This document shows, piece after piece, positions 1-10,900 of a DNA stretch of 64,000 nt (position 1 is the first letter of the stretch; each line of letters starts with the position of its first letter). The position numbers and the translations under genes are program-made. The notes beneath the pieces were generated by a model. It saw only the letters and a list, made by a program, of their open reading frames with translations. It had not been told where the DNA came from and made no database searches. This DNA is from Golubevia sp. BC0850. Lineage: Eukaryota; Basidiomycota; Exobasidiomycetes; Golubeviales; Golubeviaceae. The DNA lies in the NCBI GenBank assembly GCA_012976225.1, contig JAAVVG010000001.1, forward strand, positions 1,302,001 to 1,366,000, read 5' to 3'.

Positions 1-74
1 GAGGGGTTAATCGCTCTGCGCCCCTACCAAATCCCCCCACTGACGCTCTCCTCATTTGTTTCCGCTCCTCTCAG

Positions 75-124
75 ATCTTACCTACCTCTTCGCTGAGGGA
101 ACCGCCAACCCAGCCCTCAAGTAA
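75..124 (+). CDS. 3' terminal exon of an unidentified gene (partial)
   Basis: A polypyrimidine stretch ending in CTCTCAG (to position 74) is followed by an open frame that ends at TAA and reads LTYLFAEGTANPALK. It looks like the last coding exon of a gene whose body lies left of the window. The stretch before it (1-74) looks like intron. Fifteen residues are too few to name a family. It could also be chance, since any acceptor-like site followed by a short open frame would look the same. Confidence 0.35.
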
Positions 125-597
125 ACTTCTTTTTGGACTTTCTAGCTTGAGAAATGAGTTCCAACGCTTGCTCTCGAGGTTCCAGATTTTGGTGAATTTC
201 CTAATCTGAGCTTCGAAATCCATTTCCCATGCACTATGTTTTTTAGTTCCCTGTATTCTTCATATATGCTTTGGAAAAATTCTTCAAACCATAAACAAGC
301 CTCGTTCTGAAACGGAACGATGGTGTGAGATGTGACACTTGATAGAAGATTGGGTAGTGGGATGACGATGACAATGACGAACTGCGACGACCTTATTGTA
401 ACTATCGCAAGCTACTAGCTTATCAAGGAGGATCGTCTTTGGTACATAGCTGTTTCTAAAGACCCGTGGGTAGATAAAGAATGAGGAAAATGTTCAGAGC
501 CTCCTGATAAGGAAAGAGTGTAGAAGCGATAAGACTTGTTGAAGAAGACTTTCGTTCTCTTTCTTCCTTTCTATCATATCGTACATCATCATTCGAA
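125..597. other. Intergenic region between an unknown gene and DUR3
   Basis: About 470 bases without a convincing reading frame. It should hold the 3' UTR of the upstream gene and the DUR3 promoter and 5' UTR. I looked for GATA-type nitrogen-control sites, expected for a urea transporter, and saw only scattered GATA/TATC words (for example GATAAG near 530), which is no more than weak support. Confidence 0.5.
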
Positions 598-3410
598 ATG
601 TCGAATGGTAATCCAGCTCAGATTCTGGCCCCAAGGTGAGTTAGAGAGGAAGAAAAGTAGAGACTTGCTTTTCTGCGTATCGCTAATACCTAATTCTTCA
701 CTTCTAAACCAAGTGTTGGTTGGGCGATAGTCGTTTCTCTTGGTATTGGATTCGCTTTTCTAATGGTAGGCATCTCTTTCATCACAAATCGATGGACAGA
801 CATTTCAATCAAGAGCAACGAAGAATTTTCGAATGCTTCGCGAACGATCAAGACAGGGTTATTGAGTTCTGGGATCGTATCAGCTTGGACTTGGTAAGTG
901 GGAAAGGTACGGTTTACGGCAAATTGAATATCCCGAAAAGCAGCTCGACAAGGAGACCCCACCGTTGGCCTTCCATCTTCAAGAAGCCTCCCTGACAGAC
1001 CAGACCAGACCAAAAAAAAAAAAAAAAAAAAAAAAAAATTAAAATCTGCTCACTTCTCTTTCCTCTATCTCGATTTTCGTCTGCAGGTCTGCTACTCTCC
1101 TCACCTCTTCAACTGTTGCCTACAATGTTGGAGTCTCTGGAGGTTATTGGTACGGAGCGTGAGTAGAAACCTGAGATCAGAAAGGAGGTTTCAAAACTCA
1201 ACTCTCACCAATGCTCTCTTATCTTTTCCTGGAAACAGAGGAGGAACCCTTCAGGTCCTATTCTTCGCTATTCTTGCCACTCAAACCAAGATCATAGCTC
1301 CACACGCCAGTACCTACCTTTCCATCGTCAGAGCAAGATACGGAACCTTCGCTCATTTCTTCTACATGTTCTTCGCTCTCTCGACCAACGTCCTCGTTTC
1401 TTCCATGCTGGTAGTTGGAGGAGCTGATACCGTCACCAGCCTCACTGGAATGCCGACCATCGCAGCTATCTTCTTGACTCCCATCTCTGTCACAATCTAC
1501 GTGTTGACAGGTGGGATGAGAGCGAGTTTGGTGTCTGATTATCTTCATACTACAGTTCTACTAGCTATGTTGATGTTCTTTACCTTTGTCGTCTATGCGA
1601 CTTCAGATGAGAGTGAGTATCACTCGACATTTAGCTATCCGAACCCCTTGTTTGCGCTCTCTCGCCTTTCTCTCTCTCCTCCTTCTCTCATCTCTCTCCT
1701 TTATCCTTGGTTGTTCTCACCATCTTTTTCTCCCACTCTTCTTCTCTCACGTTCAGTCGGAAGTCCTTCAAGAATGGTGGAACTTCTAGAGAAAGCTGCT
1801 GCGTTGAATCCCGTCAAAGGCAATGGCGGAGGTGGATCTTACCTCACGATGAGAAGCCACGAAGGTTTGATGTTCTTCATCATCACTCTCATCGCCGGAT
1901 CTAGTACCACGACGATGGACCAAGCTTATCACAACAGAGGAGTGGCTTCTCGTGCTGAATCGATCTCAAAATCCTTTCTGTTGGGAGGACTCTCTTGGAC
2001 CTTCATTCCGCTCGTTATTGCCACCTCCCTGGGATTGGCTGCTCGGGCTCTGGAACTCAATCTGACTCTTTCGCAAGTTTCAGGCGGATTGGCAGCTCCT
2101 GCTGCTGCTGCTCATCTCTTAGGAAAGCCTGGCGCAATCGCAATCCTCATTCTTCTTTTCCTAGCAGTCACATCAGCAGCTTCAGCACAGCTCGTCGCCG
2201 TGAGCTGTATCTTCACCTACGACATCTATCAAGTTTACATGAATCCCAAAGCGAGCGAACGTCAGGTCTTCTGGGGTGAGTTGAGTAGGACGAGATCGCT
2301 TTGAGAACTCTTGTTGACTTCATCTCTGGAGTTTGTTGATCCCTCTGCAACGTACACCATCTAACGCTTCCTTCTCGTCCGTCTCTCTTCTAGCCTCCCA
2401 CTTGTCTTTAGGAGCTTGGGGTCTGCTGATGGGAATTTTTGGTCTGGCTTTCTTCGAGGGCGGAATTGATCTCGGATGGCTTTGTGAGTTGATTTTCATC
2501 TGCTTGTGCCCTTCCATCTCTAACCCTCTCTCCATCACTTCCTCACAGACACCTTCTTAGGAATGGTCTTAGGAGGAGCCGTGTTTCCAATCGTCTGCTG
2601 CATCTGCTGGAAAAAGGCTTCTAGAAATGGTTCAATTTTCTCAACCTCCGCATCGCTTTGTTCTGGAATTATCACCTGGCTGGTCTCCGCCAAAAAGCTC
2701 TCTGGCGAAATCTCAATCGCTTCCCTTGGGACCTATGAATCTTCTCTGGCTGGATCTACAGTCGCTTTCTTCCTTCCTATGTTGATTCTTACTCCTTGGT
2801 CTCTCATCTGGCCGGACAACTTCGATTGGGAGATCACTCGAAAGATCAATTCACCTCACATCAGAGGGAGTCAGGACTCTTTCAGTCAAGAGCCAATGGA
2901 TACGAAAGCGACGTCTTCTGTGGAGAGCTTGGAGCCGGAAGAAAAGCCAACGGTGATGGAAGGAGGGGAGAAGCAAGTCATACAGGTAACGGGATACGAA
3001 TCATCCTCGTCACCTGCCAACGGAACTTATGGACTCCCTCTGAACGAAGTCGAAGATCTAGAAAAGAGCTTAAGGTCAGCTACCTGGACTGTTCTGATCC
3101 TTTCTTTCGTTCTTATCTTCTTCATTCCCTGCATCGCAAGTGAGTAACAAAGATTCTCGAGATAGATCGAGCCTGCTCCCTTCGATGTAGCTTTAACCTC
3201 ACCAGACTGACTCTTTCCCTTTGTATTTGATTGACAGTCATTCCCGAAATCTGGAACGAGACCGGTTTAGCGGCTTGGGTCGGAATTGGAGTTGGAATGC
3301 TATTCTTTTCTTCCTTCATTTGCGTTATTCTGCCGGTCTGGGAAAGCAGGGAAAGTCTCAGATTGATTGGTCAAGGGATGTGGAAAGATATCAGAGGGAA
3401 GAGAGGTTGA
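598..3410 (+). CDS. DUR3: Urea active transporter, sodium:solute symporter family
   Basis: Eight exons fit one frame: 598-635, 714-893, 1087-1158, 1239-1612, 1757-2275, 2394-2483, 2549-3139 and 3238-3410, giving 678 residues. That is close to the usual size of fungal DUR3. The product is a many-spanning membrane protein. Recognisable DUR3/SSF stretches are VGWAIVVSLGIGFAFLMVGI, the SAWTWSATLLTSSTVAYNVG segment, YGAGGTLQVLFFAILA and SVTIYVLTGGMRASLVSDY. DUR3 proteins import urea, and in yeast also polyamines, across the plasma membrane with a coupled ion, feeding urea to urease or urea amidolyase. The first coding exon is only 38 nt and the first M is at its start. Intron 2 carries a 27-base A run. 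Substrate is inferred from family similarity; another SSF substrate cannot be excluded. Confidence 0.9.
1012..1038 (+). repeat. Poly(A) tract inside DUR3 intron 2
   Basis: Twenty-seven consecutive A residues lie within the intron spanning 894-1086. It resembles a homopolymer microsatellite. There is no target-site duplication or element body beside it, so it is not good evidence for a retroposed copy. It is likely length-variable between strains. Confidence 0.85.
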
Positions 3411-3729
3411 GATTGAGGTTGTGTAGCTGGTGTAGATTCCAAATCGTATAGAAGATGAATGAAACGACTGAACCAAGTTTTTCCTGAAAAGTAAACAGCG
3501 TACGGAAGCCCCATTTCCGTGTTTCCATTCAAAGTGGTGTGCACAACGATTCTGGAGAATTCTGGAGAATTGTTTCCAGGGCACGGAGAAAGAGCAGCTG
3601 GAGATAAGCACAGACCGGTTATAGAATCGGTTGATTTCACCGATTTTTTTAGTTTTCTTCTTTTCACTCTTTAACACAAACCTACCAACTCTTTTGATCT
3701 TCTAACATTGATCTACACCTCAAGCTTCT
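3411..3729. other. DUR3 to MFS intergenic region
   Basis: About 320 bases. The only structure noticed is a tandem duplication of GATTCTGGAGAATTCTGGAGAATTG type around 3550-3570. Reverse-strand open frames here have no recognisable protein features. It should contain the DUR3 3' UTR and the promoter of the next gene. Confidence 0.5.
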
Positions 3730-5909
3730 ATGGCAGAATCAGATGTAGAGAAGCGTGCTCCATCTTCTGCTCCCGCCTCGATATCCGGGGAGGTTGAATT
3801 GGAAGATCCTCGGAAATGGTCTTGGGCAAAGAAGGCTTTCATCACTTTCGGTGAGTTTTGATGGGTACACACTCGTTAGACTTGACATCTTGACAGTTTT
3901 CTAGCCATTTAGAGATTGCCTGCCAGAAGCTGACTCGCCGTTCTTTCATCCAGTTCTCGACGCTTCGGTTCTTTGCTTAACCTTCTCATCAAGCGCGTAC
4001 GTGAGTGCAGGAGTCGGTCCTATAGCTATTCTAACATTTGAAAACTGATTACCGATTACGCGACACCTTCTACCCTCTGCAGTCCTCTTCAATCTCTCAA
4101 ATCAGAGCCGAGCTTGGCATCTCTCAAGAAGTCGCTTTGTTAGGTGTTACTCTGTTTGTCTCCGGCTTTGGACTAGGTAGGTGACTCGAAGCTTCAAATC
4201 TCCAACCTCCATGAGAAAGAAAAGGAGGATAGCGACTCACGTCAGAAACTGCGAGACTGACCTCTTCGTTCTCATCTCCCCCACTTCAATCGCTTCACTC
4301 TGGACTGTGCAGGTGGGATGGTCTGGGGACCTCTTGCACTAGTCATCGGACATAGATATACGTATATCTTGAGTTATGCACTCTTCACTGCCTTCTCATT
4401 TGGGGCCGCTGAGGCAAACAATGGAGCAGCCCTGCTGATCTTGAGATTCTTAGCGGGTTTCTGTGGAAGCTCGACCTTCAACAATGCCATTGCCACTATA
4501 GCAGATGTGAGTTTCCAAATCTTGGTCATCAAGCAGAGGAAAGGCACCTTTTCCTGACTCTGAGCTTTCTTTACAACAATCAACAGTTCACAACCCCAGA
4601 AGCCTTCAATCGCTTCGGCATTTTCTTTGCCATATCTGCTTTCGGAGGGCGTGAGTAGGGTACTTAAAGAGCTGAAGACCGATCAGTCCTCTGGAAAGCC
4701 TCTGAAAGAGTTGTCTCTGATCATCTTGTCTTTCACTTGACTGGCTCCTTTCCCGTCCTCAGCTGGAATCGGTCCAGTCATCGCAAGCTTCGTTACTGAA
4801 AGAGCTGGTTGGAGGTGGAACTTGAGAGTTCAAGCTATTTTCGTCGCTCTTTCTTTCATCGGAATTGTCCTCGTCGTCCCAGAGACAAACAAGGCCATTC
4901 TGGAGCAAAGAAGAGGTGGCAAAGCGGAAGGTGGCAAAAGTCTTGGAAAACTCTTTATAGAAAGGAGTATCGGCTCTTGCAAGCATCTCTTAGATCCAGT
5001 AGTCTTTTTCATCTGCGTGTATCTTTCGATGCTTTATGGGGTGAGTGGATACGAAAGGAATTTCCTTAAAAGTGTGTCACTGTCGACACCCTCCATCTCG
5101 TAACGCATCTCACACTCCTGTCTCCTGTCTCCTGACTCCAGGTTCTCTATGGATTCTTTGGAATCATACCTTACGTTTTTTCAAATCTTCGAGGCTTTGG
5201 GCCAGAAGAGACTGGAGTTACCTTTTTCTCTCTAGTAATCGGATTCTTCTTAGCTGGATGCGTCATCTTTTTCCCTCAAGAATGGTACTATAGGAGAATG
5301 ATCGCCAAACATAATGGCATCTCAAATGTTGAGCCGGAAGCTAGAGTTCAGCAGGCTCTATGGGCTGCTCTCTTAGCCCCCATCGGACTGTTCATCTTCG
5401 CTTGGACGGCGCCTTTCGACGTTCACTGGGTCGCACCTCTAATTGGAGTCACTGTCTTCTGTGTTGGAACTGGCGTAATATTCACTAGCTTCATTCCTTA
5501 TTTAGCTGTCTATGCTGGACCAGAAGCTCCTCTTGCTATGGCTATTTCGACCGTTACGCGAAGTGGTGAGTGACAGTCTGGACGTAGACTAGAACTCAAA
5601 TTGGATTTCCTCTGACCCCTTTCTTCGCTCTAATCCTACAGTCATCGGGTCAATCTTTCCTCTCTTCATCGTTCAAATGAACCAGAGGATGACCGTTCAA
5701 GGTGCTAACTCTCTTCTAGCGGGAATGGCTTTGCTGTTAGCCCCCCTTCCTTGGATCGTGAGTTACAGCTTCGGATTTTGCAGCTCGTACTCTGAAACTG
5801 ACAAATAACCTTTTCTTGATCTAATTTTCTGTAGTTCAAACTGAAAGGGGCAGCGCTTAGACGTAGAAATGCCGCCAAAGTTCAAGCAAAATTGGAAGGC
5901 TCCTCCTGA
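3730..5909 (+). CDS. Major facilitator superfamily transporter, DHA1-like
   Basis: Nine exons (3730-3850, 3954-4000, 4083-4176, 4313-4506, 4587-4650, 4763-5040, 5142-5565, 5642-5757, 5835-5909) give 470 residues, normal for a 12-TM MFS protein. The layout matches fungal DHA1 carriers (multidrug/polyamine group): a charged N-terminus with the typical EDPRKWSWAKK, a TM1 with SSAYSSSISQI, a GMVWGPLALVIGHRY loop in the place of the GPLSEVYGR motif, RFLAGFCGSSTFNNAIATIAD, and GIGPVIASFVTERAGWRWN before the central loop. Such proteins export drugs, polyamines or small metabolites across the plasma membrane with protons; the substrate cannot be read from sequence. Motif A in the 2-3 loop is divergent (IGHRYTY rather than GRR). 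Confidence 0.82.
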
Positions 5910-6567
5910 TCTTGTTCCATTTAGATGTTCGTTTTTCTGGTCTGGTTCCTCAGAATGTTTCCAATGTTCTCATCTCGCATACTCATGGTCCTTTCTCTGA
6001 TCTTTTCCTGTACTAATAGCAATGCATTTCTCTCAAAATCAACAATGTCCAAGTCATCCTCGCACTTTGTGATGTTCGATAGCTTCTTGCGCTCTGCTCC
6101 CTCTGAGTCTCTTACCTGGCCATCGCCAATGCAATAAGGCTCATTTCAGATTACAAAGACCTTCGAAAGCCAAGTAGAAGATATTGAGTGAATGCATGTA
6201 GAGATCCCAAAACCCTTTGATTCCGCAGTAGAGACTAGAGAGTCACTCAACCATCGACGACGTGTCTTTGAAACTCAGTTTCGGGGCTCGACAAGTCGAC
6301 AAGAATAGAAGGCCATTCAGGGAGAGCAAATCTCGAGACCAAGGGCTTAATTCTGTACATAGGGGTCCTAAAATGTGATGATGTCATGGAAGAAGTCGGC
6401 CGGTTGGTCTTAATAAAGGTCTCGAAGTCTCAAGATTCCTTCTTTCCTCTCTCCATCCCTTCAAGCAACTTTTCTCTTCAAGATCTCCTATCTCCAACCT
6501 CAAGTAACTTCAAGCACACCAAATCCGTTCCTTCGCAAGCAGGACCTCATCAAGCGAACAACAAGTC
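5910..6567. other. Intergenic region before the secreted-protein locus
   Basis: About 660 bases without a supported gene. A short frame at 5925-6137 has no ATG-led recognisable product. The right part (6390-6560) is C/T-rich, like the 5' leaders of other genes in this window, and should be the promoter and leader of the locus at 6568. Confidence 0.5.
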
Positions 6568-7271
6568 ATGAGATCCTTCTTCGGCCTACTCTCTCTGAGT
6601 CTCACCTTCTTTGCTCAAACCTCTGCCTCTCCAATCTCTACCAACGACCTTGAGCCTAACTCGAGAGTTTCAAAAGTCGACTGTACTCTTCTACACACTG
6701 GTCCAATAATAGCCAGTACCGGGTATGGTAATTCTGAAGCAGAGAGACATTCGTTGGGCTATCTTCCGATAAAGAGATGGATTCCACCAAGATTGCCTCT
6801 AGAGCTCTGACCATCAAGGATGGAAATGGAAAGTCTTTTGGCGAAGATGACAGAGAATTCGGGTTTTACTCCTGTCAGAGTGATTTTATGAATTGGAAGA
6901 CTGAGTGACTGACGACTCTCGTAACACCCTTTTCGAACGTCGATTCACCAGCCTACTACGGCCATCTAGCTCCAGTAGTCAACGCTACCAAAGCCAAACA
7001 TTGTTTGACTTTGAATTCAGGATCGGTCAATCCAACTGACTCTCTAATGACCGATTCATACTGCAACGAAACGGATGATCAGTCGCAACTCTTAAACACT
7101 TTCTCATACGTCAATGGCTACTACAATGCTCTGGGTTTCCTGGGATCAAGAAACGAAACTGGATCCAACTGTAGAGATTCCTACATCACTATTTCGAAGA
7201 CTGGTAGATTGCACTTCAAGAAAGGCAAGGCTCCAGAGGGGGTTAAGACTTTCTTCTTGAGCTTCAATTGA
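6568..7271 (+). pseudogene. Small secreted protein gene, apparently broken
   Basis: An ATG at 6568 opens a frame whose first 20 or so residues (MRSFFGLLSLSLTFFAQTSA) form a clear signal peptide with an Ala-rich cleavage site. The rest of the protein lies in another frame: from about 6740 the frame reads SRALTIKDGNG, FYSCQSDFMNW, YYGHLAPVVNATKAKHC and, near the end, GYYNALGFLGSRN and TISKTGRLHFKKG before the TAA at 7271. This second frame holds an in-frame TGA near 6906. Splitting by a normal intron does not restore one continuous frame, so the locus has at least one shift and one stop, or a local sequence error. I do not recognise the family. Cys spacing and repeated Asn-Xaa-Ser/Thr sites suit an extracellular fungal protein. 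Confidence 0.55.
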
Positions 7272-7502
7272 GAGAGTTCGTCTTGGATGTGTAATTGAGA
7301 CTCATGATGTACTTGTTTCTAATTTGAGTGCCTTTTCTTTCCTGTAAAGCTAAATACAAGTCACGCTGAATTGGATTGAAGTTCGTTGAGGAGGTTTGAG
7401 AACGTGGCTCTCTGCGATGACCGTCAGCTTGCACTTGTGACTCTGAGAAGTGGAAGAGGCTCTCGCGATAGAGAAGAAGAAACGAAATGAATTGGTTCAA
7501 AG

Positions 7503-7505
7503 GGA

Positions 7506-7545
<40 letters not shown>

Positions 7546-7590
7546 AAAGAAAGAAAGAAAAGAAAGAAAGAAGAAGGAGAAGAAGGAGAA
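7503..7590 (+). repeat. GAAA/GAAG polypurine microsatellite
   Basis: About 88 bases made almost entirely of GAAA units that degrade into GAAAA and GAAG. It lies in the 640-base gap between the broken secreted-protein locus and the kinase gene. The remaining gap (7272-7913) has no gene; its right half is C/T-rich and should be the kinase promoter and leader. Confidence 0.9.
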
Positions 7591-7913
7591 ACGAAGAGAG
7601 CGACGGAGCTTGAAATTATTCTTTAATCATACTGCTGCTGCTTCTTCGTTCTCCCATACAACCTTGACTTGCTACATCAAATTCAAACGTGGCAACCCCT
7701 TCAAGAAAGGTAGGGAACCTCTTACATCATCTACTTCTACAGTCCTTGATCCTAAAGCAAGCATATCTGACTCTGTCGGTCTCCCCCCTCTCTCTCCTCT
7801 CTCCTCCTCAAGCTAGTTAGCTCATCTCCTCACTCTCTACAACCTCCCATTCTTAGTCTCAATCTGCTGACTGAGGAGAACTTTCGGCTGTTCTCGATAC
7901 AGCTTTTAAGAGG

Positions 7914-10900
7914 ATGAGTTATAGTGGAAATGATGGAAGGTCATCAGGAGGAGGGGACGATGCGAACCAGCTCAACAGCAACACTTCCACTTCGATTCAC
8001 AATTCCTCCTCAAATCAGACGCACTCTCGTTTGGGTGACTCTCTGATGGCATCAAGGAAAGCTGGTGGAATTTCAACTGGTGGAATGAGAAGTGCAAGCG
8101 GTTCAGGAGCTTCAACTTCTAATCAGCCTACCACTACTACCACTTCATCCTCATCTCCTTCATCTGCTCTCCCTTTCCCAACCTCTTCTAATAATCTTGA
8201 CTTCAACTTAAATAGGTCCTCAATGACCCCATCAACTTCAAATTCAAGTCTCAATTCATTCTTGAATCAATCACCATCTCCTAATCCAATAGCCTCTTCC
8301 TCAACTACCGCCAACCCTCTTCTACCTAGAATGTCGACTATGGGTCCTCCAAGTAGCAAGGGAAAGTCATCTTCTGGTTCAAATTCAAGTGCTCATAGCT
8401 ATGGCAATCCTCAAGTTCAACAGAGTAGCTCAATCGGAGAAGGCACCACCACCACCACCACCTCCTCCTTCTCAGCTCTACCAGACTCTGATTCCTACCA
8501 ATCAGAATCATCAACCAATGAACCAAAGAGATCAAGACCAGTCATGCACATCTCTCTTTCTTCTCTCGTCAATCCAACTTTAACGACTTCGAACTCAATG
8601 GAATCTCCTTCCCTTGGGGTCAACAATCCGAATTTAAACTCAAGATTCTCAGCCTTCTCCTCTCCTGGTCAACTCACTCCCAATCTGAGTACTGGTAGTG
8701 ACAATGGGGGAAACAGTTCAAGAGGGTCAAGGGAAATGTTGGAAGGAATGAATGGTCCACCGTATTCTAGGAAATCGTCAGTAGATGCTGGAGCTGCTTC
8801 AGGAGGAGGAATAGGTTCAAGCCCTTTGGCTCAGTTCTCTTCCTCTGCGGATCAGATCAAAGGTTCTAGGTCAGAAGAAAATAATCAGATGGAAGAACCA
8901 TCAAAGACAGGAGAGACTGGTTCAAGCATGTCTGGACTTGGGATCGGGTTCCCATCTTCTAGAAACGAGCAGGATTCAAATTCAAGATCGTTCTCAACCG
9001 AAAAGGAGGGTAGCTTCTCTACTTTCAATCAAGGTCTTAGAGGTGGAGTTGGGATCGGGAAATCTGCTTCCATGTCTACTTTCCTCAGCTCTTCGGGCAT
9101 ACTCAACAATCCACCTCCTCAAACTCCAGACCGCCGGTTTCTCGACTCCCAGAATCAAGAATTTGGCTCTGGATCTCAAATCTCTACCCCTGCTGGTCCC
9201 ACTAGTCCCATGGATTCTTACGCCTACGATCGAGCAGGGCAGATTGGAATCGGAGAATTATCGACACCCAGGTGGAACTTTCCAGCCTCCTCTGTCGGGG
9301 CAGGCTGGTCTCAGAAGGACAATGGAGGACCCAATTCTAAACCCAAGCAGTATGGTGGAAGTAGCTATTCAAGTAGCGTGGATCCTCTGGCCAGCGGAAC
9401 GCCTACGGCCAGCTCCAAAAGGCCGAAAGAGACAGAAACGGACGAGAAAAAGGAGAGAATCGCTGTAGCAAAGAGACACTCTCGAGCCATCTCTTACTCT
9501 GCTGCTCCAGTGGATTCTAGGTCCATTAATTCTAACAGAGGAGCTTCAGCCGACTCTCCTGTTCGAGACAGCCTCGACCGTTCAACTTCTACCAGTGGAG
9601 GATCCAAGATGTTCACCTCTCCTTCCGTGCCAGCCAACTCTCTAGGTGGAGTCTCTTCACTCTCTTCTCTAGCAAGGGGCTTCGAATCATCTTCCTCCGA
9701 ATTCATCGCGGAACTGAGCGAATTCACCAGCGGAGTCAAGGATCGACACCGATTCGTAGGAGAGGGGCCAATGGTAGGCGGACCTGGAGGAGGAACTTCT
9801 TCTCTTGGGGATGGTCTTGCTAGAGGAGACAGTCCAACCTACTCGATCTCTGCAAGAAGCGAATCGGTTTTGAGTGGAGATGAGACTGGATTCGGCGATG
9901 AAGATGAAGATGAGAATGAGAGGGGACTTGGGAAAATTCCAATCTCAAAGACTCTGATCGACACGCTGAAGATCTCTCAAGGCAGCCAGAACAGATCTGC
10001 TGGTGGGAAATCACCAAGGATCGGAGATTCTGCTTGGTCCAACGAAGAGACTGGACCATTTGGAGGAGGAGGTGGTGGATTTGGAGACTCCTCTGGGTTT
10101 GGAATGGAAAGCTCTGCCAGAGACACGGATCAAGAAACGTATGCTTCAGAGAGAGGAAGTTATGATTTAAGCTCTGCTATCAATGATTTGCTGAAGGAAG
10201 ACCTCGCCAAGAGGAAGGGAAGGCAATCTGGTTCTGGGAAAGCAGTTCTCAGCGAGACGGACGATTCGAGGAGAAGCTCGATGGAAGAGACTCTTGCCTC
10301 CAACGCTCTCAATCAACCTCAAGACTACTCTTTCAATTCCGGTCAGATCGGAACCTCAGGAGCGTCAAGAGAGCTGCCCTTGTCGAAGAGAGCCCCACTC
10401 ACAGCTCAAGCCCGAGCTCATGAAGATGATAGGAGGAACAGGTCTGGATCTCTCTCGAATGCAACCAGGAGATCAACCGAAACAGGGAGGTCGAGTGCGA
10501 CTACGCTCAAGGATGCATCTTCTTCAAACGCTTCGGAGAGAGACAGCAGAAGGAGAAGCAGACATGCCAGCTCCCCCGGTCAACCTTCCACCGCCACATC
10601 CACTTCTTCTTCTTCCATGGCTTCGCCTGCCAGGTCTTCCAGAGTTACTTCAGCTGTCTATCAAAGTCCGACCTCCTCCAAAGAGCATTTCTCCGCCACC
10701 AAAGGGAAGAGAGCCAGCTCAACCAGCATAGCTCATTCTCTCTTACGCGGATCGATGCCACTCGGAGCTGCGGACGAGTTCGAAGGGATCTTGGAACAGA
10801 AGTTTGGAGCCCCAGTCAGTAGAGATGGAAGGGAAGACGATACAGCTGAAGCCTTGAGGAAGTTGGACGGCTTGAGCAACACCCCTAGGTCAAGCAGGGA

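Noticed and set aside
1012-1038. Poly(A) run as the tail of a retroposed element
   Set aside because: No element body and no target-site duplication beside it; it lies in an intron and looks like a plain homopolymer.
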